DNA from: Pollenia angustigena
Lineage: Eukaryota > Arthropoda > Insecta > Diptera > Polleniidae
Assembly (NCBI GenBank): GCA_930367215.1
Contig: OV884058.1
Coordinates: forward strand, 111,437,802-111,501,801
Direction: 5' to 3'
Length of the DNA stretch: 64,000 bases
Positions within the stretch are counted from its first letter, which is position 1. Each line of letters begins with the position of its first letter. A model generated the notes under the pieces. The model saw nothing but the letters and a program-made list of their open reading frames with translations. It had not been told where the DNA came from and ran no database searches. Shown here in pieces: positions 1-9,464 of this stretch. The position numbers and the translations under genes were made by a program.

Positions 1-660
1 ACGTGCATTTTATTGTGTTCGGAATCGTTTATCTGTGCGACAATTTCAAAAGAAACTATGAAGAAGAAATGCCGCATTTAGGGTGATGATGATCCTTAAG
101 CCATTGTCGAAACACCAATACATATGTATTTGGAGCGAAGACAATCCTCAAGCCGTTAACGAACGTTACTATTTAGTGTGGCTCGCATTCGAAATAAGGT
201 GCCTCCGTTACGTTACTGAATTGTTCACCCTTATTGTGTTTGGCGTATTTAAGATACGCCTACGACAGTTTGGTAATAGATGTATGAAAAAAAGTTCACG
301 TTCTCTTTAATATATTACCAAACAGTCGTAGGCGTATTTTAAATACGCCAAACACAATAAGGGTGTTTGTTTTTAATCAGCGACATTCGGTTCCAACAAG
401 AAGGCAACAATTGATTTATTACAAAATCAATTTGGTGACAGAAGTGGTCCTGCTTACAAGCCACTCCGTTCGTGCGATTTAACGCCTCTGGATTATTTTT
501 TGTGGGACTATGTAAAGTCATTGGTTTATGCCGACAAACCAGCATTGGAAGCCAATATTCAAGTTATTATTGACCCCATACGGACAGATTTATAGGAAAA
601 AGTAGTCAAAAAATCGACTGATAGAATGTAATGAAATTATCTACCTGAATATAGTAAAAA
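1..660 (+). pseudogene. Broken Tc1/mariner (DD41D-type) transposase remnant, 5' part outside window
   Basis: Two separated blocks read as transposase on the plus strand. Around 110-180 the residues IWSEDNPQAV are visible, typical of the stretch after the first catalytic Asp. From about 385 to 600 the residues RFQQEG, then ATIDLLQNQFGD, CDLTPLDYFLWDYVKS and YADKPA are visible in shifting frames; this is the C-terminal half of the same family as the copies near 38.1 and 61.7 kb. The usual QQDG reads QQEG, so a catalytic Asp is lost, and the segment between the blocks is replaced by a palindromic insert. Stops and frameshifts show it is dead. The DDE/D cut-and-paste role is known for the family; nothing suggests activity here. 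Confidence 0.8.
227..364. mobile_element. 138-bp palindromic MITE inside the transposase remnant
   Basis: Near-perfect inverted arms at 227-278 and 313-364 begin ACCCTTATTGTGTTTGGCG and end with its complement; the loop is 34 bases. It interrupts the transposase reading between 226 and 365. No clear TSD could be assigned, so its superfamily is open. Confidence 0.75.
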
Positions 661-956
661 AGTTATTCCTAATATTTTTTTGTCTTGTGTAATCGTTCTA
701 AGTTCCCATTATATATAAAAACTAAAGAGGTTCACAAATCGAAAACCTTGTGTGTCTGACACTTTTTCCTGATAATATTTTCTTCTTCATTTTCAATTTT
801 CTATCACCCTATAAAAATAATTTTTTTGAAGTTGCGTTGGTAAACTAGAATTGTTACGTAAATGTATGTGGTTTATACAAACAAGAAAACAAATTCATTT
901 ATTGAATCAAAATTTAAGTTAGAATTGAAGAGATAAACGTGCAAGTTTAAAAATGA
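661..956. other. No recognisable feature
   Basis: AT-rich sequence after the transposase remnant. I see no convincing coding, RNA gene or repeat structure. Confidence 0.5.
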
Positions 957-1470
957 GAGCAGTTGATCCTTCTAGGAGCATCCTACGTACTTTAGGGGCC
1001 AAATTTAAGAAATTTTAGAAATTTTAATTTAAAAAATTTTAGAAATTAGTAGGATGCTTCTCGACGGGTCAAATGTGTGACCAACCCCACTTTATTTTTC
1101 ATCTCAATCATTTATTTCAAACATACCCACCCGGTATCTCCATTCGTTAAGGGGGCTCCCATACAAAATTTTCAATACAGATTGGAAATATTTTTAAGAA
1201 AAAGTCGCATGACTGCCATTGAGACGCATCTAGGAGGATAAAATATATGACCGGCCTCTATTAGTTTTTCGTCCTAAACATTTTTTCAAAACATACTTGA
1301 GCTTTATCCCCACTGTTTAGGGGGGCGGCCATACAAATATGTATGTGATTTTATGAAATTCCTAAATTTAATTAAAATTTTTTTTATAAAAAGTTTCAAA
1401 TAGATTTTAATCATTAATGGCTTGTTTTGTTTGAAACTTCGTTTTCGACACGTGTAGGAAAAATAAGAGG
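957..1470. repeat. Dispersed repeat DR1 (GGGGGCTCCCATAC family), diverged copy
   Basis: It carries the family words: aggatgctyctmg, gggtcaaatgt, the wording around 'gggggctcccatacaaa', and the trailing block containing 'aatggcttgttttgtttg'. The same order occurs inside the 48404-49957 element and in pieces at 2585-2760, 53696-55330 and 59080-59510. This is therefore an internal part of that element family, without its terminal repeats. Confidence 0.7.
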
Positions 1471-1601
1471 CATAGCTGCCATTTTTTTTATTGTTTCATG
1501 TATAACAAAAATTTTAAAATGTTGCAAAAATATTTTTCTTTTTGTAAAAAGGGAAAACATTAGCCTTCTGAAGACAAAAACATTGATATATCATACTTTA
1601 A

Positions 1602-1946
1602 TGGCCATTTTCTCAATGTATCGAAAAACTGTCTGTTACTTAATGTCAACATAAATTTATTGGACCGATAAACTGTCCGTTAACGATTTTGGTTTTCTCA
1701 ATATACCGACAAAAAAACAAAGTTTTCAGCTGGCAACACCACTCAAAATACATGTAAAAGTTGGAAGTCAGCTGATTAAATTTACATATCTGTACGGCAA
1801 ATAAAAGGAAATTAAATAATTGGTAGATGAGTGCCGGTTAGCTTTGCGATAAAATCGAAGCAAATGAGACATTGAGAAAACCAAATTTCTTTAATGTGCA
1901 GTTTTTCGTTGGGAAAAAAGATAATCGCCTAATGAGAAAATGGCCA
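1602..1946. mobile_element. 345-bp MITE (TGGCCATTTTCTCA ends, TSD TAA)
   Basis: The left end TGGCCATTTTCTCA at 1602 is mirrored by TGAGAAAATGGCCA ending at 1946. Both sides carry TAA (1599-1601 and 1947-1949). A GAAAAACTG word is also shared in inverted orientation just inside the ends. The 3-bp TAA duplication fits PIF/Harbinger-type elements. Confidence 0.75.
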
Positions 1947-1958
1947 TAAGATTAGAAA

Positions 1959-2009
1959 ACTTTATATTAGAGGGTTTACGGGGAATCCCCGTACCCCCTA
2001 ATATAAAGT
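1959..2009. repeat. 51-base hairpin, ACTTTATATTAG ends
   Basis: ACTTTATATTAG and CTAATATAAAGT pair with a second inner stem of GGGG/CCCC and GGGT/ACCC. It lies 12 bases after the preceding MITE. Function is unknown; it may be a minimal MITE. Confidence 0.6.
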
Positions 2010-2584
2010 AATTTTGCAAACTAGCAAACAATGATACATTTTTTGCTGATGGATACAAAAAGAATGATTCCTGTTGGCTGTATTGTTGGCGGTCATCGAA
2101 GACCGCCTCGAATTTTCGAGTAGGTACTATATTTACAAAACGCTCGGTGTTTTGTAAATGGCATGGAAAGTTGTGAAAAAAAATTTGCGAAAAAAAAACT
2201 ATCAAATAAAGTTATTTTCCTTGTGCTAATCTGTTAAAAATGCTTACATCATGCTTGCAGTTCTATACGCAAGGCCAACTGAAATAATTTGAATGTCAAA
2301 TTGGTGTAAAACATTGTTCTTTTCCAGAGAAAGACTTGATATATCATACTATAATATCACACAATAAATGCCAAAGATTTAAGGAAAAGTGTAAGAAGCG
2401 ACTTCTACGTTTGCAAAAAAAAAATTAGGGGTGCACATTTTTTTTACTTGTTAGGTTGTACGCTCTATTGGCATTTTGAGCTACTTTTTAATTTCGAAAT
2501 GATGCAACCTCTTATTTTGTAAGGTTAGAAATAAAATCATGAGGCCAAAAATAGGGAAGGCTGGTTTGGTGCTAATGGCCGCTC
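2010..2584. other. No recognisable feature
   Basis: AT-rich stretch with short open frames only. A word near 2335 (gatatatcatact) repeats the flank left of the MITE at 1602, so part may be a diverged duplicate of that host sequence. Confidence 0.4.
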
Positions 2585-2760
2585 ATCGATGTCAAAGTTG
2601 AAGGAAAAGGCGAAAAAATCCACAAAATGTTTCATAACTTCTTCGGCATATTCCCTAGCGGAATGAAATATCGGACCAACCCCATTAATTTTTTGTTCCC
2701 AACATTTTTTTCAAACACGCCAGTAGGAGGCTCCTATACAAAGTTTTAAATTTAACCTTA
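2585..2760. repeat. Dispersed repeat DR1, short copy
   Basis: Contains cctagcggaatgaaat, the ccaaccccattaattttttgt-like wording and aggaggctcctatacaaa in the DR1 order, as at 1200-1340 and 48657-48785. Confidence 0.65.
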
Positions 2761-2775
2761 TTTTTCATCACTAAC

Positions 2776-2870
2776 AAAAATAAAGCAAGTTGCCAGTTTA
2801 GTTTTACTTTGATAATAAACTGGCAAGTGCACGGCCTAAAAAACCTGAGCTGGCAACTTGCTTTATTTTT
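2776..2870. mobile_element. 95-bp palindromic MITE-like repeat
   Basis: AAAAATAAAGCAAGTTGCC at 2776 is mirrored by GGCAACTTGCTTTATTTTT ending at 2870. A third copy of taaagcaagttg follows at about 2890. No TSD could be called. Confidence 0.6.
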
Positions 2871-2978
2871 GATTTCCTTGCGAAATAAATAAAGCAAGTT
2901 GTTTTTGTTTTTTCTTAACCTACTAACAACTACATACAATTAATGTTGGGAGAATTCCAACTAATTGTAGTGGGGAAT

Positions 2979-3198
2979 GTAAGAAAAGATAAACTCACTG
3001 TTTATTGTTATTGTTTAAGCTTAGATATTGTTACAAGTGAAACTGTTGCTTATAATTCTTATTCGCTTATTAGTTTTATTTGTATAATATCTTTTGTTTT
3101 TCTAAAATATTTGGATGACGTTTCCTGACGATCTGGCCTAAGCAACCAGTGAAATGCGCATAGGAATAGCTTATCCCATCAACAATAAATTTCAGTGT
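2979..3198 (+). repeat. Dispersed repeat DR2, copy 1
   Basis: Begins gtaagaaaagataaactcac and ends with caacaataaatttcagtg. Core words are gatctggcctaagcaacc and gaaatgcgcatagga. Further copies lie at 6906-7137 (plus) and 53162-53460, 56648-56870 and 60568-60657 (minus). The ends pair loosely (CACTG..TTTATTGTTG), suggesting a non-autonomous DNA element. Confidence 0.75.
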
Positions 3199-3802
3199 TT
3201 TTATCAAGAATTAAAATTGGGAATTAAGCACGACAAACAAAATCTTGTTAATTAAAAATTTTGTATTCCCAAAAATTACTTTGATAAAAAAAAAAACAAA
3301 ATCAAAAAATATTTGATTCCGTACGGAAATTGCTTTGCTTAAGCAAATGAAAGTTTCGTAAAATTTTACAAAAAGTTTTCTTAACTTCAGCTTAAGCCAA
3401 CCTAAACATACTATAGTTGGGCCTTAAGTCATAAATATGTATGTATTTTGTTGGTGCCTAAGCCTTTCTAAATTGCTTTGTTTAATGCAAATAAACTTTT
3501 TGCACTAGTAAACAAATAAACAGTATCAATTAAACGTTTAATTAACTTGATTAAACGTGAAGTTCAATTGTTTAAACTTTTAATTCACTTGATTAAACGT
3601 TTAATTCACTTGATTAAATTTCTGAATAAAAAATGATTTTATTTTTGATTAATGCTTTAATTGGTGAACAAATTTTGAGAATTTTTTCTGTGAAGTAAGC
3701 TACACCAAGACACATTTTGAAAATTTTACAGGAGACAGCTAAAAAAATGTTAAAAATCACTGTATTAAAAATTTGTTTAATCCCGAACATTTTATACATA
3801 TA
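3199..3802. other. AT-rich stretch with a TTAATTAA/GATTAAACG word array
   Basis: Around 3520-3660 the words gtttaatt, cttgattaaac and 'attttatttttgattaat' recur, as in the interior of the complete MITE at 24702-24940. This may be a degraded copy of that element. The rest shows nothing. Confidence 0.5.
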
Positions 3803-4720
3803 CTAGCTGGCCCGGCAAACGTTGTTTTGCCATATAACTTATTTCTTTTTAGATGTTACAGTGTCTGCAAGCCAAATTTCAAGAAAATCAGTTTATTAGT
3901 TAAGAAGATATAGGGAGGGGGAGATTTTGCTACTCTTGCCTTTTTTCATGCTCTTTCTCTTTCAGATGTAACTATAGGCTGTAATACTTTCCAGCTGCAA
4001 AACTATTTGCCTGCGAAATTTCAAGAATATTTTGGGAGGGGAAGCTTTTACCCTTCTTGCCCTATTTCACATCCTATTCCATATTTCCTTTCAGATGTTA
4101 CAGTGTCTGCATGCCAAATTTTAAGAAACCCGTTTGATTAGTTTAAAAGATTGGGGAGGGGGAACTTTTGCCTCTATTGCCCTATTTCAAGCCATAAATA
4201 ATAAATAATAATTTTAGGCTATAGTTCTTTCCAGATGTTACACTATTTTCCTGCAAAATTTCAAGAAAATCGGCCGATTTGTTAAGCAAATATAGGGAGG
4301 GGGAGCATCGTCTCCACTTGCCCTATTTCCTATTTTCTTTCAGATGTTACAGTGCCTGCATGCAAAATTTTAAGAAAACAGGTTGATTAGCTAATAAGAT
4401 ATAGGAAGGGGGAGCTTATGCCATATTTTGCGCCCTCTAGCGATAAAAAAATATACTCTACGACCTATGTTCATACCTAACAAAAACACATACAAAATTT
4501 GATAATAATCAGTCAAGGAGTTCAAAATGGAGGGCATTTTGTTGGTATTTGTATGGGAATATATAGGAAAATCTAAATGCAATATTTTCGGAACCACTGG
4601 GCCGATTTGATGCAAACTTTACATAAACCATCTACAGACTATCCCCAACGTACCCCATCGTTTTTGTTGAAATCGGTCTACCCGTTTTCGCAGTTAATGG
4701 TGACATCAAAGTGTACACTT
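3803..4720 (-). mobile_element. Helitron-like non-autonomous element, copy 1
   Basis: Read on the minus strand, the 3' end is a small hairpin (GGCAAA..TTTGCC) followed by GGGCCAGCTAG and then a host T. Helitrons characteristically end in a hairpin, about 10 bases and CTRR, inserted before T. The interior has imperfect tandem blocks with 'gttacagtgtctgca' and 'atatagggaggggga' words and matches the plus-strand copy at 41990-43578. No Rep/helicase coding is present. The distal end near 4720 is not sharply defined. Confidence 0.65.
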
Positions 4721-4739
4721 CTTTATATAGAAGAAGAAG

Positions 4740-6020
4740 AAGATGAAACTCTAATATTATTTTATATCTATGATATCCTTAATCACTTTACGTCTTTACC
4801 TTTAATGATGTTACTGGTACTGTTCAATCTCTTAAAGCATACAGCACCAAGTTCAAGAACAAAATATCTGCTTTCTCGCAAATATAATGCTCCTCAAAAT
4901 GTGTTTATACAGGATTCGTTAATTGTACAATATTTACAACGTTACAAAAATAAATGGCATGGCAGCCTCTGTGTAAACATATGGGCGTTTCCATGAGAAT
5001 GTCAACCACAGCTCAAGAAATAAAAACGTTTGAAACTTTTTTTTTTAAATATGTTAAAAAGGAAAAAACACTCAAACTTTACTATGCAAAGGTACTTGGT
5101 AGTTTAAACTGATTATCTCTTTAATTCATTTTAAGAAATTGCAATCAAATGTTTTCTCTTTTCTTGCGATTAAATTCAGGTAGTGGTAACATTGCAATTA
5201 TACTTTAATATTAATGTTACAACAACAATGAACAAGGTCCATGAGGAAAGTCCAAATATCTAGTTCAATTAGCGGCATATTTTTTTGTTTGTTTGGGATG
5301 CTATTCTAATGTCACGTTCGTGGTGCAAAAATATAATTTGTTTACGTCATTTGTATTTAATAAATCACAAGTGTTTGAAAATAACAGTTCAAAGCAAGAT
5401 ATTTGAAATTTTTCAATACAAATTCTATTTTCTATCTAGAAAACTACATTAGATATGACTTATTGAAATTCAAATTCAAATAGAGGAAACAAATTCTGAT
5501 TCCGTTAAAAAAAAATATGACTTGGTATAATTTACACTGCAGTTACTTAACCGATTAACCGATCTAACAAAATTTTTCATATTTTGTAGTATTATAACAA
5601 ATTTTGTTTGTTTTTAATTATTTGTTTTGACTCATATACAAAAGGTATGTGCTTAGAAAATATTTTTTGTGCAAAATATTTCCTTCTAGCAATACATTAT
5701 TTAAATACTGTACAAAAACAGAAACTAAGAGGTTCGGAAATAAACTTTTTTGAAGAATGTTCGGTGCTGCTTTGCTGCTTTGCTGCTTTGCCAGGATGAG
5801 TCAGATGATAAACTGACAGCAGAAGAAACTATCGATAGTGACACAAACAATCTGTTAACAGAGTTTACCGAAACAATTAGAAGTGTTAAAAATTTAAAAA
5901 AATTAAAACAGGACTCTATTTAATATGCTTAGATTATTTTATATGGAGATCTTATCAATTGAAATAATTGATAAAATGATCACAAAGTTTAATTTTAATA
6001 TATACATAATATGTATTAAT
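4740..6020. other. No recognisable feature in about 1.3 kb
   Basis: AT-rich; open frames (for example 4577-4996 and 5608-5799) have no family resemblance I can see and partly overlap repeat sequence. 'gctgctttgctgctttgctgctttg' type triplet slippage occurs near 5767-5790. Confidence 0.45.
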
Positions 6021-6023
6021 TAA

Positions 6024-6162
6024 CTGCCTGTTTTTAGAAATTGAAAACAAGTGAAAGAGTGAGAAATTATATTAAAAACAAAAACAAATTTTCGTTTTTT
6101 ATTGTTGGTTTCAATATAATTTCTCACTCACTCACTTGTATTCATTTTCTAAAAACAGGCAG
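6024..6162. mobile_element. 139-bp MITE (CTGCCTGTTTTTAG ends, TSD TAA)
   Basis: Arms of about 50 bases, CTGCCTGTTTTTAG to GAGAAATTATATT, mirrored at the right end finishing CTAAAAACAGGCAG. TAA at 6021-6023 and 6163-6165. The CTGCCTGTTT start is shared with the element at 45469-45617. Confidence 0.85.
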
Positions 6163-6330
6163 TAAAAATATGTTTTACATATTTACATATGAATTATTTT
6201 TTTGTTTGTTCGGTTTAGTTCAAGAATTGTTTTGTTTGTTATGTTATTGTTTTTTTTTCCTAAAAAACGCCAAATAAAAATAATTTTTGCATTTTTCTTT
6301 ATTGAAATTACTTAATTTATAACAAACATT

Positions 6331-6445
6331 TTATTAATCGGTTAACCGGTTAATAACTAAGTTAACCGATTATTAACCGATTAATCCAAAACCTCGGTTA
6401 ATTAATCGAGCGATTAACCGATTAAAGCAAAACCCCGATTAAATT
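6331..6445. repeat. Degenerate tandem repeat of TTAACCGATTAA
   Basis: About eight imperfect copies of an 11-14-base unit (attaaccgatta, gttaaccggtta, cggttaattaatcg). A single related unit sits near 5545. The unit is partly palindromic. Confidence 0.7.
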
Positions 6446-6489
6446 AATATCCTAATAAGGACATAAAAAAAATTTGCTCATTAAAATTA

Positions 6490-6825
6490 ATTTTAATTAC
6501 CGTAATAAATTGTAATTAACCGAATTGGATGTGACTTTTACTGCCGTGTGTAGAGCGCGGATGATTTCTTTAAGGTGAAGATCAGGTGTAATTTGAAATT
6601 CTTTCTTTCGTACAAATGCATTAAATACAAAAACAAAATGTTTGGGATTTGTTTTGTGTTTAAATGTACTTGTTCAAAAGAACGTACTGTCGTGTAGGGT
6701 ATCAAATACACTTTTTACCTGTTCCTTTTTGAGCAAGTTTATTTTTTAAAATAATCCGTTAAATTGATATCAGGTGTATGCAAAGTGTCATTTTGAATAT
6801 TGCTGGTGGTAACGCTGCTGTAAAT
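6490..6825. mobile_element. Degraded relative of the hAT-like element at 19187-20233
   Basis: Left part (tttttactgccgtgtgtagagcg-like, then 'caggtgtaatttgaaattct') and right part (atcaggtgta, then 'tgctggtggtaacgctgctg') follow the order of the 19187-20233 element, but the middle is much shorter. The extreme left end is diverged and no TSD is clear. Confidence 0.65.
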
Positions 6826-6905
6826 TGAACCACACAGTTGGAAAGTGAATTGAAAAGTAAGTTCGCATCAAATTTTAGAAGTATAAATGTATGAGCGAAA
6901 AGGAT

Positions 6906-7137
6906 GTAAGAAAAGATAAACTCACTGTTTATTGTTGGTCTGTTGTTTAAGCTTTAATATTGTTACAAGTAAGACTTTGAGTGTTTAAAACTCTTATTCG
7001 CTTTAGGGTTTTATTTGTATAATATTTTTAGCTTTTCTAAAATCTTTGGAAGAGGTTTCCTGATGATCTGGCCTAAGCAACCAGTGAAATGCGCATAGAA
7101 GCTAGCTTTCCCTCAAATAAATAAATAAATTTCAGTG
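6906..7137 (+). repeat. Dispersed repeat DR2, copy 2
   Basis: Same order of words as copy 1: gtaagaaaagataaactcac, gatctggcctaagcaacc, gaaatgcgcatag. Confidence 0.75.
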
Positions 7138-7204
7138 TATTTACCAAATATGAAAAATTGGGAATTTAGCACGTCATACGAAAATCTTGATAATAAATTC
7201 CAAA

Positions 7205-7490
7205 TTATTTGAGAAACCGACTTTTGGAATTGTATTTAGGACCCTCTGGACTACCATTCCTATATAGTGGTATACATGTGCAACTCCATATTTGTAAAAA
7301 ATGGTCATTGATCTTCTCCAGAAATTTCAAATAAATATTACTTTTTTCAAAATGAATTTTCTCAAATTTCAAAATTATTTCAGAAACGTGACTTTTGGAA
7401 TCATATTAAGGATCCTCTGGACTACCATTCCTATATAGTGGTATACATGTGCAACTCCATATTTGTCCAAAATGGTCATTCAAATCATGA
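7205..7490. repeat. Two tandem copies of a 171-bp unit
   Basis: The block 'cctctggactaccattcct', 'atatagtggtatacatg', 'caactccatatttgt' recurs at a spacing of 171 bases (7243 and 7414). The two copies are about 90 percent alike by eye in this core. Confidence 0.8.
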
Positions 7491-7689
7491 TTTTATGTCT
7501 CCCTAGTATATTACTATGACTGTTAAGTCCTTAACATTGCTCTGTTAACTGCAAAATGAGCAATGTTAAAAAATATGGTTTGCGCCTTTGCTAGTTAAAT
7601 TCGAATTTATCTTCACACACATGCCTAACTGAAACCCGGTTTTTTTTAAAGTAACTATTGGAAACCCCGGATTTTAAAAAAAGTCGTAT

Positions 7690-7932
7690 GAAAAATATGG
7701 TAATTTTCAAGACCAAAAAATAGACATGAATCCGGGTAGCGGAAGACTGGACGTAGCCAGGACTATAAATAATATTAATAACTGAAGTTCATAAGACCCC
7801 AAGGGCTCGGTTTTGTAACACGAAAACAATTATCCAAAATAAGAAACTTTGTCTTCCCGCAGTCTTCCGTTACCGCGATTCATGTCTTCTCGAAAACCCT
7901 ATTTTTTGGACTTAAAAATTACCATATTTTTC
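7690..7932. repeat. Inverted repeat with arms of about 60-70 bases
   Basis: gaaaaatatggtaatttt and gacatgaatc..ggaagactg at 7690-7749 are mirrored at 7860-7932 (cagtcttccg.. to ..accatatttttc). A third fragment, cagtcttccgataccccga, lies at about 8019. No TSD was recognised. Confidence 0.65.
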
Positions 7933-8060
7933 AAACCAAGTCAATGAAAAACAATGAATTTTTCAAAATTTTATAATTCGGATATCGAGCTGATCCTGAA
8001 ATCTTTGAGACCTATCAGTCTTCCGATACCCCGATACATGTCTTCTCGAAATACCCATTG

Positions 8061-8640
8061 AACCAACTTATAGTTGACCCTATTATAATGTGAATTTCTA
8101 TGAAATTACTGTTTAATGAAAAAAAATTTTTTATTAAAAATGGTTTATTAGGAAAAATCTTCTTGTTTTTAATTTTAATAATTATTTTGTTTTTTGTTTA
8201 CAAAATAAAATATGTTGTTTTAGCAATTCGTTTAGCAGCATGTGGAAGTATTTAAAATAACTGTGGGACGTATTTTACTGGCTTATTTAACTTTACACCT
8301 TTGTTTTTTTTTTAAGGAGGTTCTACCACATTGGCGAGCATAATTCTATTCCTACTATACCGATTCTGCTGGAATTCATTCTCAAACGGCCCCCAAATTG
8401 CTAAATTGACTTAGAACTACTGAAGAACGCTGAAATTCTTTCAAAATACCTACTTCGTAATGTTCAACTTTCAGTTTTTATTCGCCCTTCCAGAAATTAT
8501 ACTCCCCTAAGACTTCAATAGTTTCCGTCTAATTATGCAAATTTTATTCCTATTCGTATAATGAGATCTGAATTTAACAATATTTATACGTATGTATGTA
8601 CTTATATTGATTTATAAGATCCTAACGGCATCAAAATAAC
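8061..8640. other. No recognisable feature
   Basis: AT-rich with no supported gene or repeat. Confidence 0.4.
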
Positions 8641-8647
8641 ACTTTAA

Positions 8648-8763
8648 CGGCCATTTTCACCAAGTTCGGTTATAATTAACCATCGGTTATAGCTGTCAAA
8701 ACGTATTGGTAACCGGAACTTTAATTGAAAGTTAGTTGTAACCGAACTTGATGAAAATGGCCG
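8648..8763. mobile_element. 116-bp MITE (CGGCCATTTTCACC ends, TSD TAA)
   Basis: CGGCCATTTTCACCAAGTTC is mirrored by GAACTTGATGAAAATGGCCG. TAA flanks at 8645-8647 and 8764-8766. A second inner pair (ggttat..gtaacc) extends the foldback. Confidence 0.85.
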
Positions 8764-8769
8764 TAAGTG

Positions 8770-9248
8770 TCTTAAAATAACTTTATTCTTAAATTGTTAC
8801 TTTTTGTTATAGGTACCTAAAGGTACTAGATGCTAGTTTTTATTACGGTAATTATACCTACTAGCCAGTAACAAATTTTAATTAATTTCATTGGAAAATT
8901 AAGTAAATTAATAAATAAAAAATTTTGGGCGGGAATCTCAAACTATCACCCAATTTTTAAAATAAAAAGTTGAAATAAACTTACCTTAATTACAGAGAAT
9001 TTGCCAGTTCAAAATCCTAATATCGTGTATAAAAGTGGGAAATAATAAACGAGCGCAAAAAAAAAGTTAAAAGCACAATATTTTAATGATTATCCTTAAT
9101 TAAATCAAATTTCACAATATTACTTATTGCAATAACTTACGGTTTACATTGCAAAAGTAGTTGAGTTTAAATTTAAGCGGCCCGCAAGATCTCTGATAAA
9201 AGCATAATGCAAAAAAAATAAATTAACCGATTTAAAAGATTCTAAGTG
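8770..9248. other. No recognisable feature
   Basis: AT-rich, with poly-A and poly-T runs only. Confidence 0.4.
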
Positions 9249-9312
9249 CACTGCTACACGTTCAATAAATATCGTTATATTTGGATCGCGATCTATATTG
9301 ATGGCTCACATA

Positions 9313-9460
9313 GGGTACTGCCACACGTTCAATAAATATCGTGATATTTGGATCGCGATCCATTTTAAAATATTGCTGGATCACGAGCGTATGCTACATG
9401 TTCAATATTTATCGTGATGCTGGAAATATCACGATATTTATTGAACGTGTGGCAGTGCCC
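9313..9460. mobile_element. 148-bp MITE (GGGTACTGCCACACG ends, TSD TA), with a partial tandem copy at 9249-9312
   Basis: Arms of about 37 bases (GGGTACTGCCACACGTTCAA..) are mirrored at 9425-9460. TA lies on both sides. An extra half copy (ctacacgttcaataaatatc, ggatcgcgatc) lies directly upstream, which suggests insertion next to an older copy or a partial duplication. Confidence 0.8.
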
Positions 9461-9464
9461 TAAA

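Noticed and set aside
4577..4996. 139-codon open frame on plus
   Set aside because: Overlaps the Helitron-like repeat at its start, low-complexity AT-rich codons, no motif or neighbour support.
6331..6445. Satellite or telomere-type array
   Set aside because: Only about eight degenerate units, so just a small degraded tandem repeat.
7205..7490. CRISPR-like array
   Set aside because: Only two copies of a long unit with no short repeats and spacers; eukaryotic context.
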